Shown one piece after another: positions 43,637 through 52,755 of a DNA stretch of 64,000 bases. The stretch comes from Leucobacter chromiiresistens (GTDB lineage Bacteria; Actinomycetota; Actinomycetes; Actinomycetales; Microbacteriaceae): contig NZ_LDRK01000009.1 in NCBI RefSeq assembly GCF_001477055.1, positions 1 through 64,000 on the forward strand, read 5' to 3'. The translations under genes were made by a program, and so were the position numbers. How positions within the stretch are numbered: the first letter of the stretch is position 1; each line of letters starts with the position of its first letter. The notes under the pieces are model-generated. The model did not search any database, had not been told where the DNA came from, and saw only the letters and a program-made list of their open reading frames with translations.

Positions 43637-44563
43637 ATGGGTAGGAGCCGAGGGGGCCCGGTCACGGTGCGCGCACCCGGGAAGATCAATGTGTTTTTCC
43701 GCGTCGGAGCGCTGCAGTCCGACGGGTATCACGACGTCGCATCGCTCTACCAGGCCGTCTCGCTGTTCGAAGAGGTCACCGCCGTCCACGCCGACGACTT
43801 CTCGATCCGGTTCGTCGGCCCCGTCGACGCCTCCGAGCTGCCGCTCGACGACTCCAACCTCGCCATCGCCGCGGCGAAGCTGCTGGCCGAGCGCACCGGC
43901 TTCAGCGGGGGAGTCTCCCTGACCGTGCTCAAGCGCGTGCCCATCGCGGGCGGCATGGGCGGCGGATCGGCCGACGCCGCGGCGACGCTCGTCGCCTGCG
44001 ACGAGCTGTGGGGCACCGGGCTCGGCCGAGCGGGCCTGCTGCCGCTCGCCGCCGAACTGGGCGCCGACGTGCCGTTCGCGCTCGAAGGCGGCACCGCGGT
44101 CGGCACCGGGCGCGGGGACGAGCTCAGCCCCGCGCTCGCGCAGGGCGACTTCCACTGGGTGCTCGCGCTCTCCGAATCCGGTCTCAGCACCCCGGTCGTC
44201 TACCGCACGCTCGACGAGCACCGGGACCGCCACGCGAGCGCGCTCGGCCCGCAGCCCGACCTCGTGAAAGTGGAGACCGCCGTGCTGCAGGCGGTGCGCG
44301 TGGGCGACGCGGATTCGCTCGCCGACGCCATGCACAACGACCTGCAGGTGGCCGCCTTGAAACTCGCGCCCGAGCTGACCGAGATCCTCGAGCTCGGGGA
44401 GTCGCGCGGAGCGCTCGCGGGCATCGTGTCGGGTTCCGGGCCCACCATCGCGTTCCTCGTCGGCACCCCGCAGGAGGCCGCGGAGGTGCGCACGGTGCTC
44501 GGTCGGCGCGGCTTCCGCGCGCTGACCGTGTCGGGGCCCGTTCCGGGCGCGCGCGTCATCTGA
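43637..44563 (+). CDS. ispE: 4-diphosphocytidyl-2-C-methyl-D-erythritol kinase
   Basis: A 308-aa GHMP kinase of the MEP isoprenoid pathway. [14 protein letters not shown] is motif 1 (Lys10-type), [17 protein letters not shown] the ATP loop (about residue 100), and [13 protein letters not shown] motif 3; the substrate-site Asp is in GGGSAD. Starts 6 nt after TAGCGT. The frnE-like gene follows by 72 bp. Confidence 0.96.
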   Translation: MGRSRGGPVTVRAPGKINVFFRVGALQSDGYHDVASLYQAVSLFEEVTAVHADDFSIRFVGPVDASELPLDDSNLAIAAAKLLAERTGFSGGVSLTVLKRVPIAGGMGGGSADAAATLVACDELWGTGLGRAGLLPLAAELGADVPFALEGGTAVGTGRGDELSPALAQGDFHWVLALSESGLSTPVVYRTLDEHRDRHASALGPQPDLVKVETAVLQAVRVGDADSLADAMHNDLQVAALKLAPELTEILELGESRGALAGIVSGSGPTIAFLVGTPQEAAEVRTVLGRRGFRALTVSGPVPGARVI

Positions 44564-44635
44564 GCGCCGATGCCCGCCGCCGCGCGTTTCGGACGCGGCG
44601 GGAATACGGGAGGACCGCCCGGCGCTGCACTGTGC

Positions 44636-45337
44636 GTGAGTGAAACGACGCCCGCGGACACCACGATCCGCGTCGACATCTGGTCGGACATCGCCTGCCC
44701 CTGGTGCTACCTCGGCAAGCACCGCTTCGAGGCCGGCGTGCGCGCCTTCCGCGAGCGGCACCCCGATGTCGCGGTCGAGACGCAGAGCCACAGCTTCGAG
44801 CTCGCCCCCGACACGCCGCTCGACTTCTCGGGGAGCGAGGTCGACTTCCTCGTGCGCCACAAGGGCATGCCGGCGGAGCAGGTCGAGCAGATGCTCGGGC
44901 AGATGACCGCACTCGGCGCCGCCGAGGGCATCGAGTTCCGTTTCGACGAGGTGCGGCACGCGAACACGCAGCGCGCCCACCGCCTGCTGCATCTCGCGCG
45001 CGAGCGCGGCGCGCAGGCGGACGTGCAGGAGCGACTGTTCCGCGCCTACTTCGCGGAGGGCGAGGATCTGTCGAGCGCCGACGCGCTCGCACGGCTCGGC
45101 GCCGAGGCGGGCCTCGACCCGGCGGAGGCGCGGGCCGCGCTCGACGACGACGCCTACGGCGAGGCGGTGCGGCGCGACATCGTGCGTGCCCGGCAGCTCG
45201 GCATCAGCGGCGTTCCCTTCTTCCTGCTCGACGAGCAGTACGGCGTCTCGGGCGCGCAGTCGGCCGACGCCTTCGAGAACGTGCTCGAGCAGGTGCTCGG
45301 GTTCCGCCGGGCAAACGCGCCGGCGAGCGCCGTCTAG
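44636..45337 (+). CDS. FrnE-like DsbA-family oxidoreductase
   Basis: A 233-aa thioredoxin-fold protein with the DsbA helical insert. The redox motif CPWC is in IWSDIACPWCYLGKHRF (about residues 20-23), and the cis-Pro loop is GISGVPFFLLDEQYGVSGAQ. This matches FrnE-type cytoplasmic disulfide isomerases; no signal peptide is present. GTG 44636 gives the family N-terminus; ATG 44570 would add 22 residues with no homology. Its TAG stop is inside the promoter of the small Cys-rich gene. Confidence 0.88.
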   Translation: MSETTPADTTIRVDIWSDIACPWCYLGKHRFEAGVRAFRERHPDVAVETQSHSFELAPDTPLDFSGSEVDFLVRHKGMPAEQVEQMLGQMTALGAAEGIEFRFDEVRHANTQRAHRLLHLARERGAQADVQERLFRAYFAEGEDLSSADALARLGAEAGLDPAEARAALDDDAYGEAVRRDIVRARQLGISGVPFFLLDEQYGVSGAQSADAFENVLEQVLGFRRANAPASAV

Positions 45338-45338
45338 A
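45333..45338 (+). promoter_or_regulatory. TAGACT -10 box of the small Cys-rich gene
   Basis: TAGACT overlaps the frnE-like stop codon and lies 26 nt upstream of ATG 45365, which has GAAGGAG as RBS. Confidence 0.45.
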
Positions 45339-45364
45339 CTCGACCCACGACGAAGGAGTACTCC

Positions 45365-45574
45365 ATGACCGATCAGCAACGCACCGAGAGCCCGGCGAGC
45401 ACCGAGCGCGCCGTCGGCGCCGACGCCGCGGCCGCCCCGGCGGTCACCGAGTCGGCCGCGCCCTACACGGGCCTCGACGGCGCCGCCTCCTTCGCCGACG
45501 CCGAGTCGCGGGAGATCATGAATCTGCTCGGCGACGGCGGATCCTGCTGCGGCGGTTCCTGCTGCGCAGCGTGA
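45365..45574 (+). CDS. Small protein with C-terminal CCGGSCC motif
   Basis: A 69-aa protein. The first 45 residues are Ala/Glu/Thr-rich and acidic; the last part reads SREIMNLLGDGGSCCGGSCCAA in essence, with four Cys as two adjacent pairs five residues apart and no other Cys. GAAGGAG sits 7 nt before the ATG and it has its own promoter and hairpin. It could be a metal-binding peptide, a redox substrate of the adjacent FrnE-like protein, or a modified-peptide precursor. I do not recognise it; function unknown. Confidence 0.75.
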   Translation: MTDQQRTESPASTERAVGADAAAAPAVTESAAPYTGLDGAASFADAESREIMNLLGDGGSCCGGSCCAA

Positions 45575-45615
45575 CGCGGCCCCCGCTCGTGCGATGAGCG
45601 CGGGCGCCTGAAGCA

Positions 45616-45634
45616 CCGGCGCCGGAAGCGCCGG
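45616..45634 (+). terminator. Hairpin after the small Cys-rich gene
   Basis: CCGGCGC (45616-45622), loop CGGAA, GCGCCGG (45628-45634). It lies about 40 nt after the stop and lacks a U-tract. Confidence 0.55.
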
Positions 45635-45650
45635 CGATCCGTGCACGCTT

Positions 45651-45719
45651 CGGCGAGACATTCGGCCTCGGTGAGACCGGACCGGGCCAGCACGTCTCAC
45701 GCACGCCGAATCTCCGACG
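45651..45719. repeat. Imperfect inverted repeat (dispersed element, copy 2)
   Basis: Arms 45651-45677 and 45694-45719 share ATTCGGC/GCCGAAT and GTGAGAC/GTCTCAC around a 16-nt spacer. The left arm follows the same pattern as copy 1 at 18502 (CGG(T/C)GAGA(G/C)ATTCGGC(T/C)TCGGTGAG). Like copy 1 it lies intergenically after a gene. Confidence 0.6.
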
Positions 45720-45751
45720 CTCCGCGCCGGGCCGAGTACGCTTGAGGGGAT

Positions 45752-47599
45752 ATGGCGCATCTACTGGGAGCCGAGGCCCTGCACCTCGAAGTACCGACCA
45801 AGACCGTGTTCGACTCGGTGACGCTCGGCGTCGGCGAGGGCGACCGGATCGGCATCGTCGGCCGCAACGGAGACGGCAAGTCGAGCCTGCTGATGATGCT
45901 CGCGGGGCGACGCGAACCCGACTCCGGCAAGGTAACCCTGCGCGGCGGCACGACGATCGGGGTGCTCGACCAGGCCGATGCCTTCGAGCCCGGTGCGACG
46001 GTCGGGCGCACCGTCGTCGGCGATCGCGAGGAGTACGAGTGGGCGGGCGACCCGCAGGCGCGCGACGTCATCGCGGGCCTGATCTCCGACCTCGACTGGG
46101 ACGCGCCGCTCGACGCCCTCTCCGGCGGGCAGCGCCGCCGCGTCGCGCTCGCCCGGCTGCTCGTGCAGCAGTTCGACATCCTCTTCCTCGACGAGCCGAC
46201 GAACCACCTCGACGTCGAGGGCATCGCCTGGCTCGCCGACCACCTGAAGCGGCGCTGGCCCCGCGGGCAGGGCGCGCTGCTCGTCGTCACCCACGACCGG
46301 TGGTTCCTCGACGAGGTGTGCACCACGACGTGGGAGGTGCACGACCGCATCGTCGAACCGTTCGAGGGCGGGTACGCCGCCTACATTCTGCAGCGCGTCG
46401 AGCGCGATCGTCAGGCGGCGACCATCGAGCAGAAGCGGCAGAACCTCGCCCGCAAGGAGCTCGCCTGGCTGCGGCGCGGCGCGCCGGCGCGCACGTCGAA
46501 GCCGAAGTTCCGCATCGACGCGGCGAACGAGCTGATCGCCGATGTGCCCGAGATCCGGGATCGCGTGTCGCTGCAGTCGATGGCCGTGGCGCGCCTCGGC
46601 AAAGAGGTGGTGAACCTCGTCGAAGCGGGTGTGGCGTACGACGGCCGGGTGATCCTCGACGGAGTCGACTGGCTGCTCGCGCCGGGCGAGCGCACCGGCA
46701 TCCTCGGCGTGAACGGGGCGGGCAAGTCGACGCTCCTGGGCCTCATCTCGGGCGCCGTCGAGCCGACTTCGGGTCGGGTGAAGCGCGGCAAGACGGTGCA
46801 GGTCGCCACCCTCACGCAGCGCCTCGACGAGCTCGAGGAGCACCTGCAGGATCCCGTGCGCACGGTGATCGCCGGCCTGCGCACGAGCTTCACGGTCGGC
46901 AGCGGATCGAAGGCGCAGGAGCTCACGCCCGGTCAGCTGCTCGAGCGCATGGGGTTCACGAGCGCGCAGCTGTCGACGCCCGTGAAGGATCTCTCCGGCG
47001 GCCAGAAGCGCCGGCTGCAGCTGCTGCTGATCCTGCTCGACCAGCCGAACGTGCTGATCCTCGACGAGCCGACCAACGACCTCGACACCGACATGCTGGC
47101 GGCGATGGAGGATCTGCTCGACTCGTGGCCGGGCACGCTCATCGTCGTGTCGCACGACCGGTACTTCCTCGAGCGGGTCACCGATCAGCAGTACGCGATC
47201 CTCGGCCGGCGGCTGCGGCACCTGCCCGGCGGGGTGGACCAGTACCTCGAGCTGCGCGCCGCGGAGGAATCGGCCGCCGCCGCGGCGCCGACCCCGGCAG
47301 CCGCTCCGGGCGGCGCGGGGCCGGCGGGCGGCGCGTCCGCCGGGTCGGCGACCGGGCCCGCATCCGCTCCCGCGCTCAGCGGCGCCGAGCGGCGCGCGGC
47401 CGAGAAGGAGCTCGCCGCCGTCGAGCGCAAGATGGAGCGCCTGCAGCGCGATGCCGAGCAGGCGCGCACCGCCCTCGCGTCGATGGATCAGAGCGACTAC
47501 ACCGCCCTGAACGCGGAGATGACCAAGATCACCGCGCTCGAGGACGAGGTCGCGGCGCTCGAGGAGCGCTGGCTGGAGCTCTCCGCCGAGTTGGAGTAG
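45752..47599 (+). CDS. ABC-F family ATPase
   Basis: A 615-aa soluble protein with two ABC domains and no membrane part. Domain 1: GRNGDGKSSLL, LSGGQRRRVALARL, LFLDEPTNHLD. The linker carries Lys/Arg-rich helices (about residues 225-260). Domain 2: GVNGAGKSTLL, LSGGQKRRLQLLL, LILDEPTNDLD. A proline/alanine-rich spacer and C-terminal coiled coil (about 540-615) resemble Uup. Such proteins act on the ribosome as translation factors or resistance factors; this one is most like the housekeeping Uup group. TACGCT lies 9 nt before ATG 45752. Confidence 0.92.
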   Translation: MAHLLGAEALHLEVPTKTVFDSVTLGVGEGDRIGIVGRNGDGKSSLLMMLAGRREPDSGKVTLRGGTTIGVLDQADAFEPGATVGRTVVGDREEYEWAGDPQARDVIAGLISDLDWDAPLDALSGGQRRRVALARLLVQQFDILFLDEPTNHLDVEGIAWLADHLKRRWPRGQGALLVVTHDRWFLDEVCTTTWEVHDRIVEPFEGGYAAYILQRVERDRQAATIEQKRQNLARKELAWLRRGAPARTSKPKFRIDAANELIADVPEIRDRVSLQSMAVARLGKEVVNLVEAGVAYDGRVILDGVDWLLAPGERTGILGVNGAGKSTLLGLISGAVEPTSGRVKRGKTVQVATLTQRLDELEEHLQDPVRTVIAGLRTSFTVGSGSKAQELTPGQLLERMGFTSAQLSTPVKDLSGGQKRRLQLLLILLDQPNVLILDEPTNDLDTDMLAAMEDLLDSWPGTLIVVSHDRYFLERVTDQQYAILGRRLRHLPGGVDQYLELRAAEESAAAAAPTPAAAPGGAGPAGGASAGSATGPASAPALSGAERRAAEKELAAVERKMERLQRDAEQARTALASMDQSDYTALNAEMTKITALEDEVAALEERWLELSAELE

Positions 47600-47630
47600 C
47601 ACCGGGCGCCGCGTGCCGCACAATGGAGTG

Positions 47631-48728
47631 ATGCACGATCCGCGCTGGCTCCAGCTCATCGAACGCGTGCGCGCGGATACGCCGCGGCTCCTCGACGACT
47701 TCCTCGCCGAACTGCGCACGCACGACGGCTACGTGGGCGACGCGGTGGCCGCCGAGGACATCGAGCGCACGGCGCGCAGCGCCTTCGCCCTCTTCGCGGC
47801 GCGGCTCGCGGGAGACGCCGGCGCGGAGGAGCCGTCGGCGTTCGCGGAGGCCCTGGGCCGGCGCCGGGCGCGCCAGGGGGTGCGCGTCGAGCGCTTCATG
47901 GAGGCCGTGCGCATCAACTTCCGGGTGCTGTGGCGCGGTCTCGAGCGCGCCGCCCGCCCCGACTTGACCGACGCGCTGCTCGCGCACGGCGAGCAGGTGC
48001 TCGACGTCGTGGAGCGCTACGCGACCGAGGTGCAGCGGGCCTTTCTCGCGGAGTCGGAATCGATGGCGCAGCAGCATCGCACGGCGAAGGAGCGCGCCCG
48101 CGCGCGGCTCTTCTCCGGGCAGGCCGAGGGCGAGGAGCTCGCCGCGATCGCCCAGACGCTGCGGCTCGCCCCCGCAGTCGAGTACGAGATGCTCGCCACC
48201 GCCCACGACGTGGAGCGCCTGGTGCGCGAGGTGGTCAGCGCGGGCGGCCAGTACTTCGACGACGGCGACACGACCGTGCTGCTGCGGCCGCGGCACGGCC
48301 CCGTCGACTGGGTCGACGCCGACGATCGGCTCGCAGGCGGATACGTCTCGCGCGTGCCCGGCCTCGCCCTCGTGGGGCGGGCGGCGGCGATCGCGGTCGA
48401 TCTCGCGGAGCGCGCCGCCGCCGGCTCGGTCTGCCGCCTGCGCGACGGCTTCGCATCGATCGCGCGCGAGACGATGCTCGAGCGCGTCGACGGTTTCGCG
48501 CACGAGCTCGTCGGTGCGTTCGAGGCGGCGCCCGCGGGCGAGCGGGAGCGTCTCGCCGTCACGGTGCGCACCTTCATCAGAACGGGATCGATGCAGCGCA
48601 CCGCGGAGGAACTCTACTTCCACCGCAACACCGTGCTCAAACGGCTGCGGGCGTTCGAAGATCTGAGCGGGCTCGACGTGACCGTGCCGCGAGACGCGGC
48701 GATCGCGATGGTGATGCTCGACCTGTGA
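47631..48728 (+). CDS. PucR-family regulator with RsbR-like N-terminal domain
   Basis: A 365-aa regulator. Residues 1-155 are helical and resemble the N-terminal sensor domain seen in many PucR proteins (RFMEAVRINFRVLWRGLER); residues 165-290 form the variable middle; HTH_30 lies at the C-terminus (SMQRTAEELYFHRNTVLKRL). CACAAT is 6 nt before ATG 47631; GGAG is too close to work as an RBS. It is followed by an M20 hydrolase in the same direction, a possible target. Confidence 0.82.
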   Translation: MHDPRWLQLIERVRADTPRLLDDFLAELRTHDGYVGDAVAAEDIERTARSAFALFAARLAGDAGAEEPSAFAEALGRRRARQGVRVERFMEAVRINFRVLWRGLERAARPDLTDALLAHGEQVLDVVERYATEVQRAFLAESESMAQQHRTAKERARARLFSGQAEGEELAAIAQTLRLAPAVEYEMLATAHDVERLVREVVSAGGQYFDDGDTTVLLRPRHGPVDWVDADDRLAGGYVSRVPGLALVGRAAAIAVDLAERAAAGSVCRLRDGFASIARETMLERVDGFAHELVGAFEAAPAGERERLAVTVRTFIRTGSMQRTAEELYFHRNTVLKRLRAFEDLSGLDVTVPRDAAIAMVMLDL

Positions 48729-48929
48729 CCGGCGGGCGGCGCAGCGGGCGGCGGCCCGGCGGCCGACCGGGAGGCGGGCCGGTGTCCGTTTGCACACGGA
48801 GCGGGGGCAAGCGGGGGCGATCCGACACGGATCGCGGCGCGCTGCCGCCCTAGCCTCGAAGGCATGCGGGGCCACCCGCGCCCGGCAGCCTCGTCGCCGT
48901 CGGATGAGCACACGGAATCGGAGGCACCC
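48729..48929 (+). promoter_or_regulatory. Gap with promoter of the M20 gene
   Basis: TAGCCT (48851-48856) is followed after 7 nt by an ATG (48864) in frame with the M20 gene. The first half of the gap holds only G/C-rich sequence with a CGGGCGGC-type repeat. No gene. Confidence 0.4.
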
Positions 48930-50213
48930 ATGATCTCGGACACGCAGGCGCAGCGCATTCTCGACGCGGTCGACGCGGCATTCGACGAGCAGCTCCGCGC
49001 GACGGCGGACCTCGTCGCCGCTCCCTCACTGCGCGCGGACGAGGAGACCGCGCAAGATCTCGTCGAGGCGCGCATGGCGGCGCTCGGCCTCGAGATCGAC
49101 CGGTGGACGATCGGCTCGCCCGAGCTCGAGGCGCACCCGGGCTACGGCCCCTCCACGGTCGACTACTCGCGGATGACCAACGTGGTCGGCACCTACACAC
49201 CGGAGCGCGTGGAGGGCCGGTCGCTCATCCTGAACGGGCACATCGACGTCGTGCCGGAGGGGCCCGAGGCGCAGTGGTCGCGCTCCCCGTGGGACGCCGA
49301 GGTACGGGACGGCTGGATGTACGGCCGCGGCGCGGGCGACATGAAGGCGGGGCTCATCGCGAATCTGTTCGCCTTCGATGCGCTGCGCCGGGCGGGCCTC
49401 GCGCCGACGGCACGCGTGCACCTGCAGTCGGTGGTCGAGGAGGAGTGCACGGGCAACGGGTCGCTCGCGGCGCTGCTGCGCGGCTACGAGGCCGAGGCCG
49501 TCATCATCTCGGAGCCCGAGGAGGACGCGCTCGTGCGCGCGAACGTCGGGGTGCTGTGGTGCACGATCCGCGTGAGCGGGGAGCCGACGCACCCGCGGGA
49601 GATGGCGAACGGCTTCAATGCGATCGACGCGGCCTACGAGGTGATCGGCGCGCTGCGGGGCCTGGAGCGGGAGTGGAACGCGGAGCGGGATCGCCACCGC
49701 TTCTTCGAGGATCTGGATCACCCCATCAACTTCAACATCGGCGGGATCTCGGGCGGCGACTGGCCGTCGAGCGTCCCCGCGTGGTGCGAGCTGCGCCTCC
49801 GCGTGGCGCTGTACCCCGGCATGACCGCCGCCGAGGCGCACGCGGCCGTCGAGGACTGCGTGCGAGCGGCGGCCTCGGGCTCGGCGGAGCGCCGCCCGTT
49901 CGACGTGCGGGTCACCCCCGACGGGTTCTACGCGGAGGGCTACGTGCTCGAACCGGGCAGCGACGCCGAGGCGGTGCTCGAGCGCGCGCACCGCGCTGCG
50001 TTCGGGCGCGACCTCACCAGCTTCACCACGCCCGGCTACCTCGACGGCCGCGTGTTCGTGAACTACGGCAACACGCCCACGCTCGTCTACGGCCCGGTCT
50101 CCGAGAACATCCACGGATTCGACGAACGCGTGAGCGTCGAGTCGGTGCGGCGATGCACCCAATCGATGGCGCTCTTCATCGCCGAGTGGTGCGGGGTGGC
50201 CGAGATCGACTGA
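48930..50213 (+). CDS. M20-family (ArgE/DapE-like) metallohydrolase
   Basis: A 427-aa di-zinc deacylase/peptidase. Zinc ligands: LNGHIDVVPEG (His), YGRGAGDMKAG (bridging Asp), SVVEEECTGNG (catalytic Glu and zinc Glu), ISEPEED (Asp/Glu) and NIHGFDERV (His). The insertion domain for dimerisation is present at about residues 200-320. ATG 48930 with GGAGGCACCC fits the family start; the ATG at 48864, 7 nt after TAGCCT, would add 22 disordered residues. Substrate probably an N-acylated amino acid or dipeptide. Confidence 0.87.
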   Translation: MISDTQAQRILDAVDAAFDEQLRATADLVAAPSLRADEETAQDLVEARMAALGLEIDRWTIGSPELEAHPGYGPSTVDYSRMTNVVGTYTPERVEGRSLILNGHIDVVPEGPEAQWSRSPWDAEVRDGWMYGRGAGDMKAGLIANLFAFDALRRAGLAPTARVHLQSVVEEECTGNGSLAALLRGYEAEAVIISEPEEDALVRANVGVLWCTIRVSGEPTHPREMANGFNAIDAAYEVIGALRGLEREWNAERDRHRFFEDLDHPINFNIGGISGGDWPSSVPAWCELRLRVALYPGMTAAEAHAAVEDCVRAAASGSAERRPFDVRVTPDGFYAEGYVLEPGSDAEAVLERAHRAAFGRDLTSFTTPGYLDGRVFVNYGNTPTLVYGPVSENIHGFDERVSVESVRRCTQSMALFIAEWCGVAEID

Positions 50214-50242
50214 ACTGCGGGGCGCGTGTCGGCGGCACTCGG

Positions 50243-50248
50243 TAGCCT
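50243..50248 (+). promoter_or_regulatory. TAGCCT -10 box for mscR
   Basis: TAGCCT gives a leader of about 60 nt before ATG 50316, which has GAAAGGAACCCAC as RBS. Confidence 0.35.
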
Positions 50249-50315
50249 GGGGTGAGCGCATGCGCGAGCCGCGAGCAGGCGCGCGCGCCCCCGAGACCCC
50301 GCGAAAGGAACCCAC

Positions 50316-51401
50316 ATGCCCTACCGAGTGCAAGGCGTCGTCGTTCGAGAGCAGAACGCCCCGGTCTCCATCGAGACGGTGATCGTACCCGACCCGGGCC
50401 CGGGGGAGGCGGTCGTCGACATCCTGACGAGCGGCGTGTGCCACACCGATCTGCACTACAAGCTCGGCGGCATCAGCGACGAGTTCCCCTTCCTGCTGGG
50501 TCACGAGGCGACGGGCCGCGTGGCGGCGGTCGGCGAGGGCGTCACCGAGGTCGCCGTGGGCGACCGCGTCATCCTGAACTGGCGCGCCGTCTGCGGGCAG
50601 TGCCGCGCCTGCGCCAAGGGCCAGCCGCAGTACTGCTTCAACACGCACAACGCGCAGCAGAAGATGACGCTGGAGGACGGCACGGAGCTCTCGCCGGCGC
50701 TCGGCATCGGCGCGTTCATCGAGAAGACGCTCGTCGCCGCCGGTCAGTGCACGAAGATCGACGAGGAATCGGACGCCGCGGCCGTCGGTCTGCTCGGCTG
50801 CGGCGTGATGGCGGGCATCGGAGCCGCGATCAACACGGGAGGCGTGCAGCGCGGCGAGTCGGTCGCGGTGATCGGCTGCGGCGGTGTCGGCACCGCCGCC
50901 ATCGCGGGCGCGCAGCTGGCGGGGGCGACCACGATCATCGCGGTCGACATCGACGACGCGAAGCTCGAGCAGGCGAAGCGCTTCGGGGCCACGCACACGG
51001 TGAACTCGCGCTCAGAGGATCCGGTCGAGGCGATTCGCGCGCTCACCGACGGCTTCGGGGCCGACGTGGTGATCGACGCGGTCGGCCGTCCCGAGACCTA
51101 CACGCAGGCCTTCTACGCGCGCGACCTCGCGGGCCGCGTCGTGCTCGTCGGCGTCCCGACCCCCGAGATGCAGCTCCAGCTGCCCCTGCTCGACGTGTTC
51201 GGGCGGGGCGGATCGCTGCAGTCGTCGTGGTACGGAGACTGCCTGCCGAGCCGCGACTTCTCGATGCTCATCGACCAGTACCGGCTCGGCCGGCTCGACC
51301 TCGAGGGCTTCGTCACGGAGCGCATCGGGCTGGGCGACGTGGAGGCCGCGTTCGACCGCATGCACGACGGCACCGTGCTCCGCTCGGTGGTGGTGCTCTG
51401 A
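50316..51401 (+). CDS. mscR: S-(hydroxymethyl)mycothiol dehydrogenase
   Basis: A 361-aa class III alcohol dehydrogenase homologue that oxidises the formaldehyde-mycothiol adduct and may also reduce S-nitrosomycothiol. [10 protein letters not shown] and GHEATGRV carry catalytic-zinc ligands, [15 protein letters not shown] the structural zinc, and [16 protein letters not shown] the NAD fold. [11 protein letters not shown] and [13 protein letters not shown] are specific to this mycothiol-dependent group. It is coupled to a metallo-beta-lactamase-fold hydrolase, the usual partner. Confidence 0.93.
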   Translation: MPYRVQGVVVREQNAPVSIETVIVPDPGPGEAVVDILTSGVCHTDLHYKLGGISDEFPFLLGHEATGRVAAVGEGVTEVAVGDRVILNWRAVCGQCRACAKGQPQYCFNTHNAQQKMTLEDGTELSPALGIGAFIEKTLVAAGQCTKIDEESDAAAVGLLGCGVMAGIGAAINTGGVQRGESVAVIGCGGVGTAAIAGAQLAGATTIIAVDIDDAKLEQAKRFGATHTVNSRSEDPVEAIRALTDGFGADVVIDAVGRPETYTQAFYARDLAGRVVLVGVPTPEMQLQLPLLDVFGRGGSLQSSWYGDCLPSRDFSMLIDQYRLGRLDLEGFVTERIGLGDVEAAFDRMHDGTVLRSVVVL

Positions 51402-52027
51402 TGGCCGCGCGCATCGAGCGCCTCGTCACGAGCGGCACGTTCTCGCTCGACGGCGGCACGTGGGAGGTCGACAACAACGTGTGGATCGTCGGCGACGACG
51501 ACGAGGTGATCGTCATCGATCCGGCGCACAGCGCCGCCGCGGTGGCGGAGGCCGTCGGCCGTCGGCGCACCGTCGCGATCCTGCTCACCCACGGGCACGA
51601 CGATCACATTCGAGCCGCTCGGGAGACCGCCGAGCAGCTGGGAGCTCCGCTGCACCTGCACCCGGCGGACGCGATGCTCTGGGAGACCGTGCACGAGGCC
51701 GCTCCCGACGCGGAGATCGCGGAGGGCGACGCGTTCTCCGTCGCCGGCGTCGAGCTGACGGCGCTGCACACGCCGGGGCACTCGCCCGGATCGATCTCGT
51801 TCTCGGCGCCCGGCCTCGGCGCGGTATTCACCGGCGACACCCTCTTCCAGGGCGGCCCCGGCGCCACCGGCCGCTCGTTCAGCGACTTCCCGCTCATCAT
51901 CGAGTCCATCCGGGGCAAGCTGCTGACGCTGCCCGCGGAGACGGTCGTGTACACGGGCCACGGCGACACGACGACCATCGGCGACGAGGCGCCGCACCTC
52001 GAGGAGTGGATCGCTCGGGGGCACTAG
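51401..52027 (+). CDS. MBL-fold hydrolase, mscR partner
   Basis: A 208-aa metallo-beta-lactamase-fold protein. The metal motif is LLTHGHDDHIRAA (HxHxDH, about residues 63-70), followed by LHTPGHSPGS, FTGDTLFQGGPGATGRSFSDF and YTGHGDTTTIGDE. Probably hydrolyses S-formylmycothiol or a related thioester (inference from constant pairing with mscR in actinobacteria). Its ATG shares one base with the mscR stop. Confidence 0.88.
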   Translation: MAARIERLVTSGTFSLDGGTWEVDNNVWIVGDDDEVIVIDPAHSAAAVAEAVGRRRTVAILLTHGHDDHIRAARETAEQLGAPLHLHPADAMLWETVHEAAPDAEIAEGDAFSVAGVELTALHTPGHSPGSISFSAPGLGAVFTGDTLFQGGPGATGRSFSDFPLIIESIRGKLLTLPAETVVYTGHGDTTTIGDEAPHLEEWIARGH

Positions 52028-52084
52028 CGCGCGCCGCGTGACGGGGTGTGACGAGCCCCGTCGCGCGCGCCGCCCCGAGTGTGG

Positions 52085-52090
52085 TGGACT
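52085..52090 (+). promoter_or_regulatory. TGGACT -10 box for the VOC gene
   Basis: TGGACT ends 6 nt before ATG 52097, the leaderless geometry; no RBS is visible. Confidence 0.35.
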
Positions 52091-52096
52091 CTCGGC

Positions 52097-52744
52097 ATGA
52101 GCATTCCCCGCCTCCTCGACCACATCGTCATCGCCGGACCCGACCTGCCCGAACTCGTGGACTGGTTCGCCCGGCGCACCGGCGTCACCGCGGTTCCGGG
52201 CGGCGCGCACCCGACCGGAACCGCGAACGCGCTCGTCGCCCTCACCGTGGGCGGCGCCCGGGGGCCGCAGTACATCGAGCTGATCGGTCCGGATCCGGAT
52301 CGCGACGACGCGGCGCTCCCCACCACGTTCGGCATCGACGCGCTCGACGGCCCCAGCGTGCAGGCGTACGCGGTGCATCCCGCCGACATCGACGCCGCCG
52401 TCGCGCGAGCCCGCGCGCATGGATTCGATCCCGGCGACGTCTGGGAGCTGTCGCGACGCACCCCGGCGGGAGACCTCCTCGAGTGGCGGCTGACGGGGGC
52501 CTCCGCGGATCGCCTCGACGTCCCGTTCCTGATCGACTGGGGCGCGACGCCGCAGCCGGGCACCGGCGACCTGCCGGCCATCGAGCTCGTCTCGTTCGTG
52601 CGCGAGGAGACCGACCCAGCGGCGCTGCAGCACGCGCTCGACGCACTCGGCCTCGGCGACGGGGCGGCCGGCCTCGTCGCGGGGGCGCGAGCCCGCTATC
52701 GCCTGGCACTGCGACGCGCCGACGGCGACATCGTCGAGTTCTGA
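52097..52744 (+). CDS. Glyoxalase-like (VOC superfamily) protein
   Basis: A 215-aa protein with the Glyoxalase_3 pattern: LDHIVIAGPDLPELVDWFARRTGV at the N-terminus, YIELIGPDPDRDD, and AVHPADIDAAVARARAHGFD. Members are metal-dependent lyases, dioxygenases or isomerases; exact reaction unknown. The start is MSIPRLL at 52097. The stop is 11 nt before the GTG of the M20 amidohydrolase, so the two form an operon. Confidence 0.75.
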   Translation: MSIPRLLDHIVIAGPDLPELVDWFARRTGVTAVPGGAHPTGTANALVALTVGGARGPQYIELIGPDPDRDDAALPTTFGIDALDGPSVQAYAVHPADIDAAVARARAHGFDPGDVWELSRRTPAGDLLEWRLTGASADRLDVPFLIDWGATPQPGTGDLPAIELVSFVREETDPAALQHALDALGLGDGAAGLVAGARARYRLALRRADGDIVEF

Positions 52745-52755
52745 GGGGCGGAGCG

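Noticed and set aside
45752-47599. ABC-F protein as a dedicated antibiotic-resistance factor
   Set aside because: The C-terminal coiled coil and overall layout resemble the housekeeping Uup type; no resistance context is visible.
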